In this document: positions 1 through 11,164 of the stretch, piece by piece | Layout: every line of letters begins with the position of its first letter | Position numbering within the stretch: position 1 is the stretch's first letter | Assembly (NCBI GenBank): GCA_003415625.1 | Contig: PYIU01000003.1 | Span: forward strand, 2,356,001 to 2,420,000 | Reading direction: 5' to 3' | DNA from: Aquanectria penicillioides | Taxonomy: Eukaryota; Ascomycota; Sordariomycetes; Hypocreales; Nectriaceae | Length of the DNA: 64,000 nucleotides | Program-made: the position numbers and the translations under genes | The notes under the pieces: generated by a model | The model's database searches: none | Told to the model about the DNA's origin: nothing | What the model saw: the letters and a program-made list of their open reading frames with translations, nothing else

Positions 1-2209
1 GTTCTTCATCCAGTCCCGTCAGCGTAGATGTCAATCGCCAGAGTTCAAGCCCTGTCATGATCGATGAAAGCTTGTTTGGTGGCACACCAGCCAGTGGCGA
101 TACTAGGATCATTGTCATTGTCTTTGGACAAGGGCAAGATCGGATCATGTCCGTATTTGCTGAGGTGCTGGGTATCCCGTCTAGAATAAGACCTGGTTTC
201 AATCAAGTTACAGCTGAAGACCGTGGCTTTGTTGTCGGCATCCCGGCTGTCGAGGCAAAGGGCGATGTCACCGCGCGCAACCGAGATCTTGTGGTCGCTA
301 TCAATGCTCACTGTGTCAACTTAGGAATGCCACCGGACCTCCATCTTTCGGCTCATTGTGACTATGAGTTTCTCTACACCGCATCGCCCTTCTTTCGTCG
401 AGATCTTGCGAGATTCACCTCTTTCACACTAGGTCAAATCAGTCACCACGAAGCGTTGATGGCGAAGCCAAGGACGTACTTTATATCCACTACCTTTCCA
501 GATGTTCATGCAGCCTTGCCTAACATTGACATCCTCACTGTCGGCGCCGATGCTGTGGAAATTCGAGTCGATCTCTTGCAGGAACCTCTTGGAGACGGAT
601 CGTTCTCAGAAATCCCTAGCCTGAGCTATGTAGGAGAACAGGTCATGCTTCTTCGTCAACGCACAGAGCTTCCCATTATTTTCACCACCCGATGTACTCG
701 TGAGAATGGAAGGTTTCCAATGAACAACCCGGAAATATATTATGACTACTTGTACCGTGCGATTCAGTGGGGTGTGGAATACATCGATGTGGAACTCTGG
801 TTGCCGGAAGAAATCAGGCGAAAGCTCTACGAGAAACGAGGCAATTCCCGCATCATGTCGGCTTTCCATGATTTTTCTGGTACCTTTAGGTGGCCGTCCA
901 AGTATGCCCAGGAAATATTCCAACAATCAAGACGATACGCCGACATTATCAAAATGATTGCCATCATCAACGAACACAACGAGAACTTTGAGCTGGAATA
1001 TTTCCGCTCCAAAATGCGATCTGAATACCCCGATGCCCCGCCATTCTCAGCTGTCAACATGGGCGAGACTGGACAGTTCTCCAGAACCTTGAACCCCGTA
1101 TTCACTCCTATCACACACCCGCTTCTTCCTATAATTGCTGCTCCCGGTCAGATGAGCGCGGCAGAAATCAATGCTGCTCTATCCTTGTTGGGTCAGCTTC
1201 CTAGAAAATCGATTTATGGTATCAGCAGCACTGCGTCTAGAAGTGCCACACCGCAGGCGCCCTTTTATGAAAAGTGTTTTAACGAACTCGGGTTACCTCA
1301 CCACTTTGCAGTTGTCGACCGGCATCCCAGCAACCCAGGGAGTATGGAGGCTTGGTGTAATCAAAAGCACTTCGGCGGCGCCTATCTCAATCCAGGGCTA
1401 CCGCACCAAACTCTAACTAAGAACAGCGCTTTCTTCTCAGGGCTGAATGGAGGTACTGGTCCCATCTTGACCGAGGCTGCCCGGGTTATTGGAATAGTAG
1501 ACACCATCGTCGTTAGGCCTACTATCTCGTCGACATCGTCGTCACCGCATTCGATACCCTCAAGCCCTCGCCATCGGCAGAGTGATTCTTTGGAACCTGT
1601 CATTCAGTCTGGGTTACCAGCAAACACCACATTGGTTTTCGACAATGCGGGTTGGAAAGGAATATTGAGCACACTTACTCGTGATCTGGCCCCTTCGGCA
1701 TACTACGGGCGTTCAGCCGTGGTGATGGCCTCATCACCTGACGATGCCGCGCCTGTAATATTTGCCATGAGAGCACTTAAAATTGCGAAGATATACACGG
1801 TAGGATTCCGAACACCATCAGCTCTTGCTCGAAATGCACCTCCGATCGAACCCTTTGTCAGCCTTGAGAGTCTTCAACGAGCCCGATCAGTGGAGGATGA
1901 AAGTGCGCCGTTTGTTATCGTCTCGGCGCTCAGCCCCGAGAAGAGTCATTTGGTGGGCATGTTGGTTAGAGCATTTGGGGGGAACGGTTCGCGGGGTCGA
2001 CAACATCGAAGAAAGTGTTTCTGGACTTGGCAGATGGAGCTTCTCGAAGGGTTTCGGATCCAAGCCAAATCGCAGAAAAGAGCGGGTTTGCCGCCTATGG
2101 AGCAGTCGACGTCGCGGCGTTTACAACCGTCGAGACTTTGCGATTGCTTGTCGGTCAGAATGTGCCGTATAGCTTTGTTCGGTTGGCGAGCGGGAGCAAT
2201 CTTTACTGA
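1..2209 (+). CDS. qutR: QutR/QA-1S-like quinate pathway repressor (5' partial, one frame break)
   Basis: Transcriptional repressor family of the quinate utilisation genes, built from domains related to the C-terminal part of the AROM protein. The frame is open from the window edge (first ATG at 57), so the true start may lie upstream. A type I dehydroquinase-like domain starts near base 475 ([12 protein letters not shown]) and keeps the family signatures [14 protein letters not shown] and ADIIKM, including the His and the Schiff-base Lys positions. A shikimate-dehydrogenase-like domain follows from about 1100 to the end, but its catalytic features are altered: DNAGW stands where enzymes have DNTDW, and PHQ where they have PHK, as expected of a non-catalytic sensor domain. 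The upstream kinase-like part is short and shows no proper P-loop. The reading frame shifts at a run of six G (1977-1982); the conserved tail (FLDLADG ... LLVGQNVPY ... [11 protein letters not shown], stop at 2209) is in another frame, consistent with one missing G. Confidence 0.88.
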
Positions 2210-5200
2210 GCAGACACTTGAGCGAGATCTGACATGCGTGCACGTGTGCATGTGTCAGCGTACGATATTCTGGAAGGACTCTCCGAGAACCGAGATTGAT
2301 GTCGGTTCTTTGCGCAAAAGGGCCGAGAACGAACACAGTCGAGGATCCGACGAACTGCCTGGTCTCAGGGGCAGATGCCATAGATCCAAGGACGACGATG
2401 GAAGACAGCAAGAAAACTTGCTTGCTGGGCATATCCGCACCAACGGCAGTCCCACGCCAAGCGCCATCTCTCACCGTCAGCGCCTAGCCTTAAGATCAGT
2501 GATGCCCCTGGACGTTGGATGCAAGCTTCCCAATATTTCAGGGCTCTGGCGGGGCTTTCCCCTGACGGGTATCGACTCGCCACCGAAATTCGCGTACCAA
2601 ACCTGAAGCGAATGTTTGCCGCCAGCAGGGCCCAGAGTTTTCTGTAAGGACCCATCGGCCGACGGGGGCGGCTCAAGAACTGGGTGGTTGGAACCTTGCA
2701 CGTATGGCGTTTGAAGGATGCAGAACGGCGTGGACTTTTATGATAGGACTTTGACTTGAAAGGAGCATGATGACTCTGTTATGATTTGTACGAACACATG
2801 CATTAGTACATTAAGCATATGGAGAATATGATTTTGAGCGGAGGATGTACTTGAAGCTTATCATGAGAAGTAGGTGAAACTAAATGGATAGCTGGAGAAC
2901 GCAGATACACAACAAAGACACACGCAAGGAACCCTTCAACGCACGTATCCATCGGTCGGCATTTGTGATGCTAAACTTGGGCCCAGTCAGATGTCAGATA
3001 TTCCCCCTCCTAGAGTGTGCAGAGCACGGTGACATGATGTGCGTGAGCGAGATGGGGCCGACAAGGCTCGACATGCACACGTCATGGGCGACCCTTGTCC
3101 ATTCCTAGTCACTGGACTGCTGGATAGTAGGCCACATTTGTCCAGAGGACGGGGTTAATAGCCTGTGTGAGATTCAGGGCGCTTGTTGGGGAGCCCACAC
3201 CCGGGGGAGTGCGTGTTGGCAACCCACCTCATCACAGGGACAACGAAACACTCAGGTAGCAGGCGGAGGGGAAACTGCAGATTGTTGTCTCAAACAGAAC
3301 GCTGCAAACCTCATATGATGCCGGGCCGAGACGAAACATGTGGTGAGATGATTGCCGTCGATTAAGGACTCATGCAAGCCAAGCGGGGCCCAGCGAACAT
3401 GTGCGCCGTGCTGTCGCATGGCCAACTCAGGTGAGAAGAGGGGGAGAAGGAGGAGGAGGGGTTGACAGATTTTGCGAAGACAATCCCCAGAAGAGGGAAT
3501 GAGAACCCGAACTCAACGAGTAGCCTGGTGCCGGTAGACCAGCAGCCGAGTGCCCAGGGTGCCAGAATGAGGTGCTCGCGCGAGACACAAGGTTCGAAGC
3601 CAAGACATCGGGCGAACGAGTACCGAAGGCGAATGGGGAAGGTCTCAAAAGAGCCTGCCGGAAGGCTTGTGATGGACCCGTGGGACGGCTTGATCTGCCT
3701 CTCGCCATATCTGGATCGACTGGCACGATGCGGCCCGAGAGTGAAGGAGAGGAGGGGGTAAGGGATGTGAGGTGGTATTGGGGTGAAGGTTACTCCGTAC
3801 TTGTGGCGGTATGCGGAGGAGATGAAAAAGGGCGGACACAGCAAACGAGACCTTGCTTTTCTCGGTTCTAAACAGAGAAGTTCGGATGAAGAGGAACCGT
3901 CATCACTAGGACAGGGGGCCCGGCCTACCCGTGGCTTCACTCTCGCTCGATGAGACGGAGACGTGGACAAGACTCTGGTAGTGATGCCGGAGGAAATTCC
4001 ACTTGAGAATGGTTTGCCGTTGACCAGCGGGACCGAAAGAGAAATCCTCCGTGATGCGCTGCCTTGAAAAATTATGCTTATGCTGCGATGCGTGACATCT
4101 AGTCCCTGGGCAAAGGGTGTTTACGATGCCCCAATCTCACATCTCGACCCACCACGGGACACACACCAAGAAAATAACCAAGGAGGCAGATGAAATGCGC
4201 CATGAGACTGGACGAAACGCATGAGAAGAAACGCGCCGGCCTCAGCATCGAGCAGTGACGCGTTTTGCCATGCCGGAGATGAGAAATCGGCCTGACCATG
4301 AGGAGCCGAGACTGAGGGTGTATCAGATTCTAAGTAGGGAGCTGCACCGCTTCGGCTTTCCAGGGTACTACTCCCGCTGGAAGAGTGGGCGTCTGCATTA
4401 GGTGCCTCCAGCACACCGACAAGTCGAATAAGGAATGCGTCAGGGGGCAGTGGGGATGTGATAGCAATTACCTTGCCTTAGGGGATGACGATGAGATGAG
4501 AAAAGGCGAGGGGCATGGAAAAGTACGGAGTAAGTATCTAACCACCGGGATGTCAAGCCCACTGGACAGGAAAACCAACCTGAGGATCTGAGACTGAATT
4601 TCTCGAAGATTTGATAATAACTGTAAACCATGGTCTGTTTTTGTGTGAACGACTGGGCATGTACACACGAGGGAGAATGACTCCAGACAGAGGTGAAGAA
4701 TGCCACCTCTATTGCGATCTCAACCCCTTGTACAATTCGGAGCTTTGGAGAGAGACCCTAGAACGACTCAAAATTTTGTTGGTTTAGTAGAATGCATCAC
4801 AAAACCCAGTGATTTGGAAATAATAGTATCAGCTGGCTAGATCTGGCGTTTGCAAACTTTGACCCCATCACATCGCTGGTATCCAGGGGAGCCATGCCGA
4901 TGGAAGGACATGTTGGTCCTGACTTTAGATTTTAATACGTACTGGTGGCTCGCCCATCATTATTCCCAGTGAATGGAGACAAATAGAGAAAAGATGCTGA
5001 AGAGTTGGGGGGCGTATTCGTATCCCGGGCACCCGATAATAATAACCACGCCCTAAGCCAGGCGAGGCGAGGTGAAGCTAATCATCTTGATACAATAGAA
5101 TGGGCCAGCCACACAAAGTACTCTCGTGTGTATTTGATTTTGGAAGCATGGACCCAGAAAAACCCTGGTGTTCTGAAGTCTGCAAGACATGATTGCTTGC

Positions 5201-8200
5201 AATGATGATGGTCCACGTGGATCAATAAACTCGAAGCCAAGTCGACAACAAGGAGCTCAATGGATAAGAATACCTCCCCACAAAAGCTGTGGAGTCCGGA
5301 AAGACTACCGGTGATGGTGCGACTTTACATACAGCTCGGCTGCTGTTGTTGCTCGGAAGAAGCCAAACTTTTAGCGGGCTGCTCGCCGACAGATGTAATT
5401 TTTGGTGACCGTTGAGCGATCAACATAACTTTCAAGTATAGAACATCGGGTGAAGCCAAGAAAGAGAGAAAGGTCGAATCAGGGTTGGAGATAGAGGCGG
5501 AGAAAAAAAAAGAATTCTAGAGCATGACTGTCAATGATAGAGATGGCTGAAGTCCAAAACGGTCGGATATGGCGATGGATCTCTACGGCACTCTCGGATG
5601 CTGTAGTTGTCACATTGATTCAGATATGGAAAAATCGGGTGAGCTTTAGTAAAAGCAATTCCCTTGGGAAACAACATTGACTCCCTGGCTCATTCGATGC
5701 TAGAATAGTAGGTTTGAAGGCGATTCAACACGAGGATTGGTTGGTAAGGCGATTTAGACTTTCAGATGGGACTTGAAGGATTCGTGAGTGTCAGGGATCC
5801 TCTTTCTCCCCACATTGCAAAGGTGCCCGTTCCGTTAACTGAATCAGGTCCAGGAAGCGAGGATGCGACAGGGTGCAAGCGTCTTGGGGTGAAGGGATGT
5901 GCTGGAATACCATGCAAGGGTGCTTCCCCAGCGCTAGGGGTGCGATGACGAAGCTGTCCCAGAAGCCTGGCAGCGCAGAGCTGAGGGCGTGGACGTCTTC
6001 GCTGTTATGGTAAGCAATCAGGCGGCTCAAGCTTTGCTAGCATGGGGCCCATGGAGGCCGTGGGTTGAGGTATATTGTGTCAAACCAGCAACTGGTTGGC
6101 AGCTAGTAAGGGAAGTCTGGCGTGTCCAAAAACTTCATCGATCTCGGTTGACTCCATCGACGCGGTCAGTTTCAGTTTTAGGTGAATCCATCAAAAGGCT
6201 GACAGGTCGTGGTCTAGTAGACAGGGTTTGAGTGGGAGGGGGGGGTGTAAGGTATGCCGCGACGTGACAGTGGTTCGACGGGACGGGGTGGGTGTCTAGG
6301 CTAACTCAAGCTGGGCACGGATTGGGCACCTGGGGTAAAGCGGAGGCCAACAGCCTGAGGTAGGAGGAGTCCAAAGGGGCAGGGAGCCCGGTATTACAGG
6401 GCGCTCTATGATCTGCTTCCAGAAGGACCGTGTGTTTGATACTGGACTCAGGGCCACTGGGGGAGCTGGCCCTCAATGGAGAAGAACTCCAAGTGACTCG
6501 GGGTCTCGGAAGTATTGCGCAAGTCTCGGATTGGCCGTGAGGTTCCCGCGTGTCAGTCAAGACGCCAAGCTTATGCGATGTCATTATTCTTGCCATAGGC
6601 TATTTTCCAACTGGGCACACGGTATAAGATTAATTAATAGCATAACGATCCGTTCAGAACTTTGAGGCGGGCGTCAAGTGTTCAAGGCGATAGCGCGGAC
6701 AGGGATGCTCGGCAGCCAGTGGGTAGCTGGAGAGGGTCCCGGCCGGACCCAAGATCCAAATCGGGGGAGGGGTGCCGACCACGAGGGGGCGGCCGAGCAC
6801 ACGCCGCCGAGCGACACTAGCTTGGATTGATGAGGCACCCTTTTGGACCTCGAGCGGAGTGAACCGAGAGGAGGCGATACGATAGAGGAAGGGACGTGGG
6901 GAGGCGATTAGTCGGGGACTCGGGATGGTAGTAAATCACTACTGTCAGGGGTATCCAATGACAACGATGAGGCCATGCAGTGATGCCCCTCATTACCGGT
7001 TCCTCTCAATGCAAGCCCTACGAGGCAGGATGTCGCCGGATACCCGCATATGCAGGACCAAACGGCTTTGTCATCTGGACTAGACGGTGTTGATTTTGGA
7101 GAAGTCAATGATCGTTCACCATGACATCAATCTAGTGATTAGGTCAACACCAAGCCAAGCGACTGTATCAGCTGCGAAGGAGAGACGACCTCGTTGTGGT
7201 ATTGGGGTAGGTGTTGTGTTGTGATGTGCTTATTGTATTATTATTTAAAAAAAAAAAATTTTTTCGGTTTTCAATTAATAGTCAGTTACCCTGTACAATT
7301 TTTCAAATTCGAGAGGTGGCTAAAAGGGCGATTCACAACTGAAATTGTCAAGAGGCAACGAACGGTTGACCCCTCAATCCTCACCTGAGAGTGCTTCGAC
7401 AAAGGGTGAGATATCTGTGGATGTTGTCACGTCACGTCATCCTTCATATTGAGCCCCTGTTGGAGACGTCTCGGAAAGGTGATGAAAGGTAAATGACGGT
7501 CAGGCTCAACCAAAATATGAGACGGGAACATGCAGGCCAGCTTTTGGAGAGATATGAACCCCCCCCAATCTGGATGGGGCCACCGGCAGGGCCAGACCGA
7601 CCCGACGGTTGGCGCCGAGATGGAATTGGATGACCGATTCCGTGGTTCACTCGGCCGGGTGAAGATCGAGCACAACAATAGGAAAGAAGAGTTATGGCCA
7701 GGACACGACTGTGGCTCCATAGTAATCCCGAGACACGACGGTGAGGGAACAGGGGAGTCAGTTGGTGTTGGATGAGGAGAGAAGAGGCATTTTAGAGAGC
7801 GCACCTGGTCCTGTCAACGGCCCACAGGCTAGGCAAGGAAGGGTAGGGAGGGAGCGATCTCATCCCCATCTGCGGGAGCTGGGATGAACGAAGGACGACA
7901 AGATTGAACCTGGGCCATCTGTCTGTCTGTGTTCCAGGGGCGGAGAATAGGGACGTGTCGATGGAAAGAGTCTGGAATGTTGCAGACCAAGGGGTCGGGT
8001 AGATAGAGTAGTCTCTGAAGTGGGTGCTGTGTCCTGTCGTGGGTCCAGGGGGCTAGCGGAGTTGAGGCTTTCAGTTCGGAGACGAACTAGTACGCTTGGG
8101 CGAGAGCTGGGATCTCAGGGTGTGACGAGCAGAGCCAGCGTGATTCGACGGTTGCTGGAGGAGAGCTTCAGAAGGCGAGAACGGGCGGTTTAGCAAAAGA

Positions 8201-8791
8201 TGCGATAATGCGAGAATGCTAGAATGCCAGAATGCAAGATGGTTGATGCTGGGACGCCAAGAAGACGTGCAAGAAGGGACGATTGTCTTTTCTGGGCCGT
8301 TCCCCCACTGAGTTTCAGGCCATCGGAGAGCTACTCTCGACCTATCGCGTTGTCAGTCTCACGCCCCAAACTGCGCCTGGCCCCGCCTGGCCTTAAGCGA
8401 GGTGTCCACTGTCAAGTCCGTCCCGGTGTTGAGAGACCGACCCCCCGCTGCCCCAGTGTCCAACGGTGGACTAGCTGGTTTGGCAGTGGACGAAGTGGAC
8501 GAAGTGGATGATGACGGTGAAGGCGGCACCAAGCACAGCTGAAAGCGAATTTGGAGCAGTTTGAGGCGTACGCCATGGTATACAAGACGGAGTCCTCGTT
8601 TACAAAGAAGGGGGCTTCCTTACCGCTGGGTAGGTTAGTTTGGTGAATGTGCAAAATTAATACGCCTCGGCAAAGACAGAATGGATGAATGTGGATGGAG
8701 GGACGAAGATAGGCAGCTAGGTAATCTCCCAAAGATTGACACGGAGGGGGTAAAGTAAAGAAGGTGGTGCATTGCGATGCAATGCAATGTG

Positions 8792-8864
8792 AGGCAAGGC
8801 AAGGCAAGGCAAGGCAAGGCAAGGCAAGGCAAGGCAAGGCAAGGCAAGGCAAGACAAGACAAGG
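8792..8864 (+). repeat. AAGGC pentanucleotide tandem array
   Basis: About twelve uninterrupted copies of AAGGC followed by two AAGAC variants. It makes one strand purine-rich and creates artefactual open frames on both strands (Leu-Pro-Cys-Leu-Ala and Gln-Gly-Lys-Ala-Arg repeats) that are not genes. Confidence 0.95.
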
Positions 8865-10203
8865 TAATGTTAGGCAAGGTAAGGTTGAGACAGGCACGTT
8901 GCGTGCAAGCAGCTTTCTTGCTCCTTCTGCCAACGAGGCAGTTGGTGGTTGGATGGTGGGCACCTTCAACACTCAACATTACCCACCCGCTTCAGCTTCA
9001 CTCTCCTGGTAAGAATAAGGAGTAGTAAATAGGTAGGTCCGTTAGGAACGAAGCATGTCGGTACCTACCTGAGCACCAGGCGGGCAAGCAGGCAGGCAAC
9101 GAGGAGCGTACTCGCACCGTCCTGGTAACTGGCTAGCTACGTTCCGCTGACTAACCTCAAAATACCACACCCAACTCCTCCTTGCGGTGTCATGATCATA
9201 AGAACAGGAATGACATTCTCCATGTGGTGATCCATGGGTAATAATCCACCAGCAAACCCGGACGTCCCAGGCCAAAACACGCTTGGCCACGAATCCACCG
9301 CCCTGGGCCCGGCATTGACTAGGACCTGGGCGTTTAGCCTTGCTTTGATTCCATGTCGATGCCAATTGGAAAGCATCCTAACTTGGCTTGGCCCTACGGT
9401 ACGTACGTACGCATTTGTTCTCCCCGTTGACTAGATCCAGTTCGTCCGCCTGTGCCCGGTTCGTATCTTGAACACCCAGGTAAGGGGATGATGTATGGGG
9501 TTGCACGTATCAGGACGACGGAGAAGACCCCTTGCCAGAGCAGCGCAAGCCAACAAGACACCACCACAGAATGCTGCACAGCAAGCTGCACGTCGCTGAC
9601 AAAACCACCTGGCGTGGGCTCTCTCCACCGGCGCTGACTGACCTGGCCCCTGCTAGAGCCCGAGTTTCTGGTCTTGGTCCTTGGATCTCGCGTGGCCTGG
9701 CGTCTGAAGTTTAGGTGGCGTCCAACGTCTGGTCTGGTGTCCAGCATTTGGGGCTTGGGACCCAGCAAGCCGACGTCCCTTACCGTCTCGTCTCCATTCC
9801 CCATGCTTCAAAAAGTGCTAGCCTTCGGCATACTACACGTATGTACCGTGCTACGCACACCCGTATCGTATTGTATCTCTTGCCTACCTTACATGGTGCA
9901 GTGCAGCTGTGCATCATACTGTACCTTCCTGGTCAACCTGGAGCGTGCTGTGGCTCCAATTCAATTCGGGACAGGGAGCCCACCTTCCACACCCACGGTG
10001 CCTGGTTCATCCCTCTCCTCTCGCTCAGCACTCAACCGAACGCCATCTACAGTGGACTAACCAAAGCCCCATGTCGGCCATCCCCAGGCGCTCTAGCACC
10101 TCTCATCAAGTGCAGTCGACAGATGTTGTGTGGCCGGCGTCAGGACTTCCGTTCCCCGGCCAGGCGCTTTTGCTTTGGGGGTGCTTGGGTTGGGGGCGGA
10201 GGC

Positions 10204-10233
10204 TTGGGTTTGGGTTTGGGTTTGGGTTTGGGG
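10204..10233 (+). repeat. TTTGGG hexanucleotide array, possible G-quadruplex
   Basis: Five consecutive G3-G4 tracts separated by TTT satisfy the simple G-quadruplex pattern on the plus strand. The unit differs from the usual fungal telomere unit TTAGGG. It lies about 930 bases upstream of the start codon of the Zn2Cys6 gene. Confidence 0.9.
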
Positions 10234-10963
10234 TAGGCTCCGGGCCTTCTCCTCTTCAATAAGTTGATCCCTTGTGTGCGCTCCAATCGTCAGTCTGGCC
10301 GAGGCGCCCAACTCGGTGTGCGACGCACGGCGCACTGCACACCCGCGGACCGCCTGCTGTTCTTGCATGCTCCAAGAGCCAAAGCTAGGCCCAGCGCCGG
10401 GGCCTGCCATCTTGGCCCAGTCCGAGAGGAACTCGCAGTCCCCACCATCCATCATCGACACCACCATCATCGTTCACCCCCGGTCGCTGTCACTAGCCAC
10501 CTCCACACCAGCAACCTCGAAAATGAGACCGTCGACTGGGGTTCGGGTCAGTCGTACAATTTTGGGCTCCGGGGCTGGTCGACAGGCCGACCCTGTTTTA
10601 CCTTTCATCTTTTGAGCACGACTCACCCTACCTACTACTTCTGATGCTCAACCCCATCTCTCCCATCCCGTCTCCCGTCTCCCGTCTCCCGTCTCCCCCG
10701 TCTCTATCCCTCTTCCAAGTCCCACTGCCGAGGCGTCTGGCCGCTTCTGGACTTTACCTTCAAGTACCGCCTCGTTTGTTCCGGTTCTGCCCTCGGCGTC
10801 GACAACCTCTCCTCCGCCTCTGCTCGCCAATCCGGACTGTAGGCAATTCCATCCTTGCCTTACGCTTCACGATCACACCTCATCGGATAACCAGGGACAC
10901 GACTCATCTGGAATGACCTTTCCCGTTTAACGAGCGCGATTCATCAGTCTTTCCCGGCTGCTC

Positions 10964-11035
10964 TTGTTCTTTCCTTTCTTCGCCCCCTCCCATTCTTTTT
11001 TTATTCCATTTTTTTCCCCCTTTCAAAACGCCCAT
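10964..11035 (+). promoter_or_regulatory. Pyrimidine-rich tract in the leader of the Zn2Cys6 gene
   Basis: Long C/T runs typical of core promoters and transcription-start regions of filamentous fungi. It lies 130-200 bases upstream of the ATG at 11165. The assignment is by composition only; no transcription start is visible in the sequence. Confidence 0.4.
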
Positions 11036-11164
11036 TTGTTGTCGTCGTTCCCAGCACTGCCCACCGGTGCCATCTATCCATCTGTGTATCCTATCAAACG
11101 AGTCCTCGAATTACACCCGCCCTCTTTAAGCACACTGCATTTCACTATCTGGCCAAAACAGGAG

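Larger units (their letters stand above)
2210..11164. other. 9-kb stretch without a recognisable gene
   Basis: No open frame here has recognisable domains, exon-like splice structure or a hydrophobic/charged pattern of a real protein; the longest (about 200 codons on the minus strand, 3362-3970) looks like chance. It holds an AAGGC tandem array (8792-8864), a G-rich TTTGGG array (10204-10233), a GTAC run near 9400 and, just before the next gene, a pyrimidine-rich tract (about 10965-11035). It probably includes the promoter and a long leader of the downstream transcription factor. Confidence 0.6.

Noticed and set aside
2210..2606. Continuation of the first open frame beyond 2209
   Set aside because: It is the out-of-frame tail created by the break at 1977-1982; the conserved C-terminus and stop are in another frame ending at 2209.
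3362..3970. 202-codon open frame on the minus strand
   Set aside because: No domain, no signal or TM pattern, overlaps open frames in three other frames, and lies in GC-balanced intergenic sequence where chance frames are common.
8412..9025. Open frames with Leu-Pro-Cys-Leu-Ala or Gln-Gly-Lys-Ala-Arg repeats
   Set aside because: They are translations of the AAGGC array on either strand, not proteins.
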